A stretch of DNA of 8,604 nt from Peptococcaceae bacterium. Its GTDB lineage: Bacteria; Bacillota; Desulfitobacteriia; Desulfitobacteriales; Syntrophobotulaceae. Both the position numbers and the translations under genes were made by a program. This document shows, one piece after another, positions 1-5,573 of the stretch (position 1 is its first letter; each line of letters starts with the position of its first letter). The stretch is taken from assembly GCA_012523535.1 (NCBI GenBank), contig JAAYII010000097.1, positions 1 through 8,604 of the forward strand, written 5' to 3'. The notes below the pieces were generated by a model. It saw only the letters and a program-made list of their open reading frames with translations. It searched no databases and was not told the DNA's origin.

Positions 1-585
1 CCAATAATGAGCCGATAAGGGGCTGGGATGGGGTGATTTAATAATATAATGCCTGGGATTTGTAATAATGCTAAGTTTGGCTTGGGCATTTTTTCCCCAA
101 AGAATGAAAACAACAGGATCCTCCCGGTCATTTAAACAACGGATAACTTGATCGGTGAATTTGTCCCAGCCAATGTGGCTATGTGAATTAGGCTGACCGG
201 CTCTTACAGTGAGGGTGGCATTTAATAGTAGCACTCCTTGGTCCGCCCATTTCTTGAGATAACCATTATTTGGAATGTAGCACCCCAAATCATCATGCAA
301 TTCTTTAAAAATATTAAGTAAAGACGGTGGTACAGGAACACCCGGTTTCACGGAAAAACTCAAACCATGAGCCTGATTGGGGCCGTGATAGGGGTCCTGC
401 CCAAGGATCACAACTTTTACATCTTTATAAGGAGTGTAATGCAGAGCGTTAAAAATATCATATTTGTCAGGATAAATGATTCGGGTACGATACTCGTTGA
501 TTAAAAAATTCCTTATTTTTTGATAGTATTCTTTATTAAACTCCTGGCCCAGCAGTTCATGCCAATCATTTTTTAATATTTGCAT
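1..585 (-). CDS. ung: Uracil-DNA glycosylase, family 1 (3' end outside window)
   Basis: Cytosolic base-excision-repair enzyme that removes uracil from DNA. Translating the minus strand from the ATG at 585-583 gives 195 open codons up to the left edge; about 30 residues are missing compared with the usual ~225. The catalytic water-activating motif GQDPYHGP is present with its Asp at residue 64, the same number as in E. coli Ung. The uracil-binding LLLN motif has its Asn near residue 122, and the DNA-intercalation/catalytic motif HPSPLSAH begins at His186 (E. coli His187). The start is supported by AGGTGA at 597-592, six bases before the ATG. The gene is divergent from the yjbQ-like gene, with 64 bp between the two start codons. 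Identification is secure; only the C-terminus is unseen. Confidence 0.97.
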   Translation of the reverse strand, partial: MQILKNDWHELLGQEFNKEYYQKIRNFLINEYRTRIIYPDKYDIFNALHYTPYKDVKVVILGQDPYHGPNQAHGLSFSVKPGVPVPPSLLNIFKELHDDLGCYIPNNGYLKKWADQGVLLLNATLTVRAGQPNSHSHIGWDKFTDQVIRCLNDREDPVVFILWGKNAQAKLSIITNPRHYIIKSPHPSPLSAHYW

Positions 586-603
586 CTTTCTTCACCTGCT
601 ATT

Positions 604-609
604 ATTATA
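604..609 (-). promoter_or_regulatory. Candidate -10 box for ung
   Basis: Read on the minus strand this is a perfect TATAAT, 18 bases upstream of the ung ATG, in the only AT-rich stretch between the divergent genes. No good -35 box lies 16-18 bases further upstream; the closest, TTGTAT, has a spacer of about 14. The transcript would start almost at the Shine-Dalgarno site, so the call is tentative. A plus-strand promoter for the yjbQ-like gene may overlap it, but I see no convincing pair of boxes. Confidence 0.35.
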
Positions 610-649
610 CATTAATAAGCCCCATACAACTAGCAGGAGGAACAGGCCT

Positions 650-1051
650 ATGATCCATGAGATAATAGTATTCAGCAAAAAACGTGATGAAATGATTGAT
701 ATAACTCCCAAAATCCGTGAAATTATCCAAAAGGAAAATGTGCGGGAAGGTCTGGCAGTTATTTTTTCCACCCACACCACAGCCGGCATCACTATTAATG
801 AAAACGCTGATCCGGATGTGCAAATAGATTTCCTGCGCCGGTTGGATGAAACATATCCCTGGAATATGGCTGCTGACCGGCATGAAGAAGGCAACTCTGC
901 CGCTCACTTAAAAGCCTCTACCGTTGGAGCATCCCAGTCAATCCTGATCAAAGATGGAAACCTTGCCCTTGGTACCTGGCAAGGGATATATTTTTGCGAA
1001 TTTGATGGCCCGCGGCGCAGAAAATGCTATGTAAAAGTAATTAAAGATTAA
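650..1051 (+). CDS. YjbQ/UPF0047 family protein
   Basis: A 133-residue protein, the normal length for the YjbQ (UPF0047) family of small, trimeric, metal-binding cytosolic proteins. E. coli YjbQ has weak thiamine-phosphate synthase activity, so databases often call these 'secondary thiamine-phosphate synthase'; the physiological role is unsettled. Visible hallmarks are STHTTAGITINENAD (residues 40-54), the likely metal-binding histidines His42, His78 (DRHEEGN) and His86, and the C-terminal signature LGTWQGIYFCEFDGPRRRK, which matches the family pattern L-G-T-W-Q-x-I. The ATG follows AGGAGG (635-640) by nine bases. The next gene begins 53 bp downstream with no terminator between, so the two are probably co-transcribed. 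No thiamine gene is nearby to support that function here. Confidence 0.93.
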   Translation: MIHEIIVFSKKRDEMIDITPKIREIIQKENVREGLAVIFSTHTTAGITINENADPDVQIDFLRRLDETYPWNMAADRHEEGNSAAHLKASTVGASQSILIKDGNLALGTWQGIYFCEFDGPRRRKCYVKVIKD

Positions 1052-1104
1052 TTGTTATGTTAAAATTAATTACGTTAAAAATAATTCAATAGGTAGTGAT
1101 TTTT

Positions 1105-1314
1105 ATGCAGTATTATTTTTTGGTATGTGCCGATTGTAATTATGAGTTTACCATAATCACGGACCAGGATCCCTATAATCAAGTTTGTCCCCAATGTTCC
1201 GGCCGAAACATCTGCCGGCGTTTCGGTGTTCAAAACAACATATGTATCGATATGATGAAAGAGTGTAGTAATTGTCCTTTTAATGGTAACTGCGCGGAAC
1301 AAGAACAAGAATAA
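1105..1314 (+). CDS. Small cysteine-rich zinc-ribbon protein, function unknown
   Basis: A 69-residue protein with nine cysteines (8, 11, 28, 31, 37, 47, 54, 57, 63). Cys8-x2-Cys11 and Cys28-x2-Cys31 form a classic four-cysteine zinc ribbon (CADC...CPQC) of the FmdB/rubredoxin-like type. A second group, CSNCPFNGNC at 54-63 plus Cys37 and Cys47, could bind another metal or an iron-sulfur centre. There is no signal peptide or membrane segment. The ATG at 1105 is preferred over an in-frame GTG at 1096, because the Shine-Dalgarno-like AGGTAGTGAT (1091-1100) lies just upstream of the ATG and overlaps the GTG. The gene sits between the yjbQ-like gene and a strong terminator, so it is the last gene of that unit. 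I do not recognise a specific family; a DNA/RNA-binding or redox accessory role is only a guess. Confidence 0.8.
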   Translation: MQYYFLVCADCNYEFTIITDQDPYNQVCPQCSGRNICRRFGVQNNICIDMMKECSNCPFNGNCAEQEQE

Positions 1315-1316
1315 TT

Positions 1317-1357
1317 ACAGCGCCAGGTTCAATTGGACCTGGCGCTGTTTAATTAAT
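1317..1357 (+). terminator. Rho-independent terminator of the yjbQ-like/zinc-ribbon unit
   Basis: A 14-bp stem (1317-1330 with 1335-1348, one G-U pair) closed by an AATT tetraloop, GC-rich in its middle (GCGCCAGG/CCTGGCGC) and followed by the weak T-rich tail TTTAATTAAT. It begins three bases after the stop codon of the zinc-ribbon gene. Confidence 0.82.
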
Positions 1358-1425
1358 CGGAGAAACCGGAACTTAAATTTGCGCATAAATTGGCATAAAC
1401 GAAATTTATTATAGGAGTGTTCAAA

Positions 1426-2583
1426 ATGCAAAAAGATGCGCATTATTATGCTCTCTTGGCTTTAGCAAGGGCTTGCGGTTTCAAAAAGGAAAGTGCAAAA
1501 ACAATAGCTCATGCTTCCCAATTCGTTGACGATGCCAAGATCAATTTGATTTATTTCTATAAACCGCTGGATTTTTTGCCAAAACATGATCTTATTCGAG
1601 GAAGACCTGCATTTTTTAATATGGCAACCTGTCATTCTTATGTTTCTATTAAAACCTACAATTATGAATCCATGGTCAATAATACCGTTGCCTTTCATTT
1701 TGTGCCCGGGTGTCGGGGGGAAAACTTCAGCAAAAAACTACGTTGCAAAGAGGAATCTCCAGTTATCCTGTCTATTTTAGAAGAGATCTTGCAGGACGGT
1801 GATTTAATTAAACTGGGGATAGCTCTCCATGCATATGCAGATACTTTTTCCCACCAAGGATTTAGTGGCATTTTAAGCAAGGTCAATGATATCAAAAATT
1901 GTATCCCGCATAGCAAGGTATATTTGTGCTGGCAAGATAGGTGCATTTACTTATTAAAAGAAACACTGCAAAAATTAGAGGCCATTACCGAAAAAAGCAA
2001 GATATATGAAAAACTGTTGGATAAGATAATACCCGCCTATGGGCATGGCCAAGCCATGACCTTCCCGGACTACCCCTATTTGAAATGGTCTTACGCCTAT
2101 GATTGCAGCGATGAGTTTAGTGTTTCCTATCAAAAAACCCAAATCGATAATCGCCAAAGATTTCAGAGAGCCTTTACCAGAATAAATGAGTTTTTGACTA
2201 GATTCCTCACGCATCACACTGATCATCTTGATCCGGACATTAAGTTAAATAAGCGGCATATAGTCGAAACAATACTCTTGCCGACATTATTGTCCCCAGG
2301 TAGTTTACAAAGCAGAGTACAACGCTGGAAAAGGATTATACTTGAACAAGGCTTGTTCGACAAAACCGACCGGCATATTATTAATTACGACGAAGAACTT
2401 TGGCTAAAAAAAGCTTTCACCAATTATGACCGTTCAAATTTCAATAAGCGGGTTGTTGAGGGTGCCCGGTTAGCCCGAGACTTCATCAATTGTGAATGGT
2501 ACCGCTTTTACTTAGCAGTGAAATGGTACAAACAAAAATTTTTTCAAACCTGCCGAGATAACTTGTTAGACATTCCTAATTAA
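1426..2583 (+). CDS. DUF6765 family protein
   Basis: A 385-residue soluble protein that I recognise as DUF6765-like from its opening (MQKDAHYYALLALARACGF) and the motif HAYADTFSHQGFSG (from residue 135). Its function is uncharacterised. His and Asp residues recur in helical segments: Asp4, His6, His29-x5-Asp35-Asp36 (HASQFVDD), His91, and His135-x3-Asp139-x3-His143. That spacing resembles the all-helical metal-binding cores of zinc-dependent phospholipase C/P1-nuclease-type or HD-type hydrolases; this is inference, not a family assignment. The C-terminal half (from about residue 200) is rich in charged and aromatic residues. No signal peptide is seen. The ATG at 1426 is chosen over an in-frame GTG at 1417 because that GTG lies inside the Shine-Dalgarno AGGAG (1413-1417). 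No terminator is visible before the thioesterase 108 bp downstream, so read-through is possible. Confidence 0.82.
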   Translation: MQKDAHYYALLALARACGFKKESAKTIAHASQFVDDAKINLIYFYKPLDFLPKHDLIRGRPAFFNMATCHSYVSIKTYNYESMVNNTVAFHFVPGCRGENFSKKLRCKEESPVILSILEEILQDGDLIKLGIALHAYADTFSHQGFSGILSKVNDIKNCIPHSKVYLCWQDRCIYLLKETLQKLEAITEKSKIYEKLLDKIIPAYGHGQAMTFPDYPYLKWSYAYDCSDEFSVSYQKTQIDNRQRFQRAFTRINEFLTRFLTHHTDHLDPDIKLNKRHIVETILLPTLLSPGSLQSRVQRWKRIILEQGLFDKTDRHIINYDEELWLKKAFTNYDRSNFNKRVVEGARLARDFINCEWYRFYLAVKWYKQKFFQTCRDNLLDIPN

Positions 2584-2691
2584 ATTATTAAGACCCAAAA
2601 CAGGAAATAAAAAAGATAAAAAGAATATTAATATATCCGAAGTGCCGGAAAGGTCTAGTCAAGCCGCGAAGCATGTATTGGAGTGGTTAAC

Positions 2692-3417
2692 GTGTATAAA
2701 ATCAATTTTAAAGTTGGCCACAGCAGTGTTGATCACAACGGTTGTTTAACAATCGGCGGCGCCATTAATTTTTTACAGGACTGCAGTATGTTTCAGCTGG
2801 AAACAGAACCTGTTTTCAATGATTACTTTAAAATAAACAACCTTAACATGGTACTTGCCTTTCGCCAGGTAGACTTTAAACGCTTTCCTCGCTTTGGAGA
2901 AATCATCAAGGTTTGTTCTTGGGTCTATGACTGTAACCCCGCTTTTGGTTACCGCAACACCATTATTTTTGATGAACATGGAGAGGCTTGCATACTCTCG
3001 TATTGTATCGGCGCTTTCGTGAATGCCAACAATGGTAAAATTACTCATATCCCTCGAGAAATAACTAGCCAAATTAAACTGGAATCGCCTTTTGAAATGG
3101 ACTATCAATCTCGAAAAATTAAATTGCCGACAGCTAAAGCGGAAATATTTTCCCATTTGACTGTCAAGCGTTATGATCTGGATCGGTTTAATCATATGAA
3201 TAATCTCCGTTATGTTACCATAGCTCAGGAATACTTGCCTCATTATTTTCAGCCAAATAGAATCAGAGTCGAATACAAAATTCCGGCCAAATATGGCGAT
3301 ATCATTATTCCCAAGCGTTATTCTCTTGAAGATGGCAATTATTTAGTTACACTGGAAAAGGAAAGCGGCCAGCTTTATGCTGCCGTTGAATTTAAAACCT
3401 TTAAAAACGATAGTTAA
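2692..3417 (+). CDS. Acyl-ACP thioesterase (double hotdog)
   Basis: A 241-residue cytosolic protein of the bacterial acyl-[acyl-carrier-protein] thioesterase family (FatA/FatB-like), which hydrolyses acyl-ACP to free fatty acid and ends chain elongation. The N-terminal hotdog begins with VDHNGCLTIGGAINFLQDCS (residues 13-32), the usual first-domain signature. The second hotdog carries YDLDRFNHMNNLRY (about 161-174) with Asp164, Asn167, His168 and Asn170-Asn171, the expected active-site region. In plant FatB the catalytic pattern is D-x-N-x-H; here it reads D-R-F-N-H, closer to the 4HBT form D-x-x-G-H. Start: GTG at 2692, eight bases after GGAG (2680-2683); an in-frame GTG at 2683 overlaps that site and is less likely. 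The nitroreductase starts 19 bp after its stop, which indicates an operon. Confidence 0.88.
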   Translation: MYKINFKVGHSSVDHNGCLTIGGAINFLQDCSMFQLETEPVFNDYFKINNLNMVLAFRQVDFKRFPRFGEIIKVCSWVYDCNPAFGYRNTIIFDEHGEACILSYCIGAFVNANNGKITHIPREITSQIKLESPFEMDYQSRKIKLPTAKAEIFSHLTVKRYDLDRFNHMNNLRYVTIAQEYLPHYFQPNRIRVEYKIPAKYGDIIIPKRYSLEDGNYLVTLEKESGQLYAAVEFKTFKNDS

Positions 3418-3436
3418 TTTATAAAGGAGAATAAAG

Positions 3437-3985
3437 ATGGATGTCTTACAAGCAATTGAAATACGAAGCAGTATAAGGTCCTTTAAACAAGAGCAAATAT
3501 CGGATGAAGAATTGAATATATTAATCAAGGCCGCTGACCGCGCACCAAGAAACGGTAGCCTTCATCTCACAGTCTTGCAAAATAGAGAAATAATTGCCAA
3601 AATATCCGAAGATGCCAAACAAGCTATGCTCAGTGAAGGAGGCTGGGTACGCAGCAGAGCCAGCGAAAAAGGATACCAACCTCTATACAATGCACCGACT
3701 GTTTTTCTTATAACTGATTACGGGATTAATAAATATTCTCTGCTGACAGCCGGGTTAACTGCGCAAAATATCATTATGGCGGCAACAGCTATCGGGTTGG
3801 GAAGCTGCTTTATCACTTCCGTAAGCAGAGCATTTGACGGTAAATACTGCGTTGAAAACAAAAAATTGATTAACATCCCTTCGGAGCAAGAAGTTATTTG
3901 CGCCGTTGTTGTCGGTTATCCGGCAGAAGTTGATGAACATCAATTTAAAGGGGCAGGCAAAGCAATCGTAAATCATATAAAATGA
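3437..3985 (+). CDS. Nitroreductase family protein
   Basis: A 182-residue FMN-dependent oxidoreductase of the nitroreductase superfamily, normally a cytosolic NAD(P)H-using homodimer. It opens with the family start MDVLQAIEIRSSIRSFK, where the RxSxR-type segment (Arg10, Ser12, Arg14) binds the FMN phosphate. It has the later signature AIGLGSCFI (118-126) in the FMN-binding helix-turn and ends with a VVGYPAE strand. The usual second flavin motif APSxxNxQPW reads APRNGSLHLT, so the substrate and flavin environment may be unusual. A strong AAAGGAG (3423-3429) lies seven bases before the ATG. It probably shares a transcript with the thioesterase; a role linked to lipid metabolism is inferred only from adjacency. 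The substrate is unknown: the family includes nitro-, enoate- and flavin-reducing enzymes. Confidence 0.88.
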   Translation: MDVLQAIEIRSSIRSFKQEQISDEELNILIKAADRAPRNGSLHLTVLQNREIIAKISEDAKQAMLSEGGWVRSRASEKGYQPLYNAPTVFLITDYGINKYSLLTAGLTAQNIIMAATAIGLGSCFITSVSRAFDGKYCVENKKLINIPSEQEVICAVVVGYPAEVDEHQFKGAGKAIVNHIK

Positions 3986-4019
3986 AATAGTTTTATCAGC
4001 ATGATTTATGCCGGATGAG

Positions 4020-4060
4020 GTATAACGAAACAATAATAGTTTTGTTATACTTCTTTTTTT
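4020..4060 (+). terminator. Rho-independent terminator after the nitroreductase
   Basis: A 12-bp stem (4020-4031 with 4039-4050, one G-U pair) with a seven-base loop AATAATA, followed by TTCTTTTTTT. It lies 34 bp after the nitroreductase stop. The stem is AU-rich but the U-tract is strong. Confidence 0.8.
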
Positions 4061-4074
4061 GTTATACTTCTTTT
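4040..4074 (+). repeat. 17-bp tandem duplication of the terminator 3' arm and T-tract
   Basis: TTTTGTTATACTTCTTTT occurs at 4040-4057 and again at 4057-4074, exactly 17 bases apart and identical. The first copy is the right arm and tail of the terminator hairpin. The second repeats the GTTATAC half-stem and T-rich tail, so the left arm 4020-4026 (GTATAAC) could also pair with 4061-4067. Confidence 0.85.
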
Positions 4075-4118
4075 ATTTTTGCTTTTATAATTACAAATCA
4101 CACCCGATTCACTCTGCC

Positions 4119-4127
4119 CATAAACTA
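4119..4127 (+). promoter_or_regulatory. Possible sporulation-type (sigma-K/E-like) -10 element
   Basis: CATAAACTA fits the known mother-cell sigma-K -10 pattern CATA-N3-TA, and an AC dinucleotide lies 17 bases upstream (4100-4101), as expected for its minimal -35. Transcription would begin near 4134, just ahead of the AGGGTGAT ribosome site of the M14 peptidase. The motif is short and could occur by chance; no better sigma-A promoter is visible in the gap. Confidence 0.25.
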
Positions 4128-4156
4128 ATATGATAAAAAGTGACAGGGTGATATTG

Positions 4157-5290
4157 ATGCGTGTATTAAAAATCGGTTTAAGAGGAGACGATGTAGCCCA
4201 AATGCAAACCGCATTAAACAACTTGGGTTATAATCCGGGCCCTATTGACGGTATTTTCGGCCCGCGAACTCAACAAGCAGTTATCCGTTTTCAAAGAGAT
4301 CGCGGTCTGACTCCGGACGGCATTGTCGGGATCTTGACCTATGGGGCACTTGGCATAGACTTTACCAAAACTACAGCTATTGTGGCTACAAATATCAATT
4401 ATACTTATAATGTTATGGAGGCAAATATTCAGGAGCTACAAAGGCGTTATCCCTTCCTGGAAGTTGGGATAGCCGGCCAAAGTATCCTGGGTAGAAATCT
4501 TTACTACCTGAAACTGGGGAGCGGTCCAAATCAGGTTTTTTACAATGCTTCCCATCATTCCTTGGAGTGGATTACGACGGTATTACTTATGAAGTTTAGT
4601 GAAAACTTCCTCCAAGCCTATGTGCAAAACAGATCAATCAGAGGATATAGCATTAGGAAAATTTGGGACATGTCATCCATTTACATTATGCCCATGGTTA
4701 ATCCCGACGGAATAGATCTGGTATTAAACGGGCTGCAAAGAAATAATCCTTTTTACGAGCAACTTATTCTCTGGAACAGGGGCAGTACAGATTTTTCTAA
4801 AACTTGGCAAGCCAACAACCGGGGAGTAGATCTTAATCATAATTATGATGCATCTTGGCAGTTATCAAAACAAGCAGAGCTTGCTTATGGTATTAGTGGC
4901 CCAGGTCCGACCAGATATTCCGGTCCATATCCCGAATCGGAACCTGAATCCAAAGCGGTAGCTGATTTTACCAGAGCCCATGATTTTCAACTGATACTGG
5001 CTTACCACAGTCAGGGAGAAGTCATTTACTGGGATTATCAAGGCCTGGCAGGTCCGCAAGCTCAAGAAATAGCCAAACAATTTTCCAACGTCAGCGGTTA
5101 TGCTCTGGATCAAACCACTGGCATTGCCTCTTATGCCGGATATAAAGATTGGTTCATTCAAACGTATAGGAGACCAGGCTTTACAATAGAAGTAGGGCGG
5201 GGAACCAATCCTCTTCCAATTTCACAATTTCCCAAAATCTATAATGACAACGAAGAGTTGCTTCTGTTGGCTAGTGTTATCACCACCTAG
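4157..5290 (+). CDS. M14 peptidoglycan peptidase with PG_binding_1 domain (endopeptidase-I-like)
   Basis: A 377-residue, two-domain zinc peptidase. Residues 4-65 form a PG_binding_1 domain (GDDVAQMQTALNNLGY; GPIDGIFGPRTQQAVIRFQ; LTPDGIVG). Residues ~79-377 form an M14 metallopeptidase domain. Zinc ligands appear as His134 and Glu137 (NASHHSLEWITT) with His284 (LAYHSQGE), and the catalytic Glu is Glu345 (FTIEVGRG). RGVDLNHNY (222-230) carries His228 where carboxypeptidase A has its C-terminus-binding Arg, which suits an endopeptidase such as gamma-D-glutamyl-diaminoacid endopeptidase I, an enzyme acting on cell-wall/spore peptide stems. No signal peptide is present, as expected for a cytosolic or mother-cell enzyme. 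The ATG at 4157 is preferred over an in-frame ATG at 4130 because AGGGTGAT (4145-4152) precedes it and residues begin matching the domain at once. It stands alone between a terminator and the groEL promoter. Confidence 0.9.
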   Translation: MRVLKIGLRGDDVAQMQTALNNLGYNPGPIDGIFGPRTQQAVIRFQRDRGLTPDGIVGILTYGALGIDFTKTTAIVATNINYTYNVMEANIQELQRRYPFLEVGIAGQSILGRNLYYLKLGSGPNQVFYNASHHSLEWITTVLLMKFSENFLQAYVQNRSIRGYSIRKIWDMSSIYIMPMVNPDGIDLVLNGLQRNNPFYEQLILWNRGSTDFSKTWQANNRGVDLNHNYDASWQLSKQAELAYGISGPGPTRYSGPYPESEPESKAVADFTRAHDFQLILAYHSQGEVIYWDYQGLAGPQAQEIAKQFSNVSGYALDQTTGIASYAGYKDWFIQTYRRPGFTIEVGRGTNPLPISQFPKIYNDNEELLLLASVITT

Positions 5291-5329
5291 TGAATCAATA
5301 GACAAAAACAATTTGATTATTGAAATCTA

Positions 5330-5359
5330 TTGACAAATCCAGGGAAAATTAGTTAAACT
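5330..5359 (+). promoter_or_regulatory. Sigma-A promoter of groEL
   Basis: A consensus -35 box TTGACA (5330-5335), an 18-base spacer and a -10 box TAAACT (5354-5359). The predicted start site falls in or at the edge of the CIRCE operator, the usual arrangement for HrcA-repressed heat-shock genes. Confidence 0.8.
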
Positions 5360-5363
5360 GTTG

Positions 5364-5390
5364 TTAGCACTCAATACCATGGAGTGCTAA
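5364..5390 (+). promoter_or_regulatory. CIRCE operator (HrcA binding site)
   Basis: A perfect consensus element: TTAGCACTC (5364-5372), nine-base spacer, GAGTGCTAA (5382-5390). CIRCE is bound by the HrcA repressor, which needs GroEL for activity, giving autoregulated heat-shock control of the downstream groEL. It starts five bases after the -10 box and would also form a hairpin at the 5' end of the mRNA. Confidence 0.98.
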
Positions 5391-5394
5391 CAAT

Positions 5395-5488
5395 AAACGT
5401 TTTAAAATTCCTTTAACTTTTGAAAATATATATGGCGTTGAAAACGTTATAAATATTTTTAGAACTTAAAAGGAGTTTTAAAACGTTT
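5395..5488 (+). repeat. 20-bp inverted repeat in the groEL leader
   Basis: The arm 5395-5414 (AAACGTTTTAAAATTCCTTT) is complementary to 5469-5488 over all 20 positions, with one G-U pair (5408/5475), around a 54-base loop. In RNA it would form a long AU-rich hairpin starting four bases after CIRCE. Confidence 0.85.
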
Positions 5489-5514
5489 TTAATTTATAAA
5501 AACTTCCAAAACGT

Positions 5515-5551
5515 ATCCCTTTATCAAAATTTCAGAATTGGAATAAGGGAT
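5515..5551 (+). repeat. Hairpin just upstream of the groEL ribosome site
   Basis: ATCCCTTTAT (5515-5524) can pair with ATAAGGGAT (5543-5551) with one bulged T. Inside, AATT (5528-5531) can pair with AATT (5536-5539). It ends about eight bases before AAGGAGG, leaving the ribosome site free in this fold. Confidence 0.55.
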
Positions 5552-5573
5552 TAAGGGTAAGGAGGTAGAATTG

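Larger units (their letters stand above)
5391..5573 (+). other. Long AT-rich groEL leader with no groES
   Basis: These 183 bases between CIRCE and the groEL ATG contain no groES (normally about 285 bp here) and no convincing ORF. An ATG at 5432 opens only six codons and has no ribosome site. An orphan AAAGGAG (5469-5475) has no nearby start codon. The stretch carries a long inverted repeat, several smaller hairpins and four (A/T)AAACGT motifs (starting at 5394, 5441, 5480 and 5508). Confidence 0.8.

Noticed and set aside
605..907. Minus-strand open frames antisense to the yjbQ-like gene
   Set aside because: They lie entirely opposite a well-supported gene, have no ribosome site and resemble no known protein.
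1379..1412. Promoter for the DUF6765 gene (TTGCGC or TTGGCA with a nearby TATTAT)
   Set aside because: Spacers are wrong (about 11 bases for the best boxes) and the -10 would overlap the ribosome site.
2584..2691. Possible riboswitch or terminator between the DUF6765 and thioesterase genes
   Set aside because: Scanning by eye I found no stable GC-rich stem with a T-tract and no match to a riboswitch consensus I know.
2773..3243. A 156-codon minus-strand open frame inside the thioesterase gene
   Set aside because: It is a shadow of the acyl-ACP thioesterase, with no start signal or recognisable domain.
5432..5452. Six-codon upstream reading frame (MALKTL) in the groEL leader
   Set aside because: No Shine-Dalgarno site precedes it, it is too short to judge, and it sits inside the hairpin loop.
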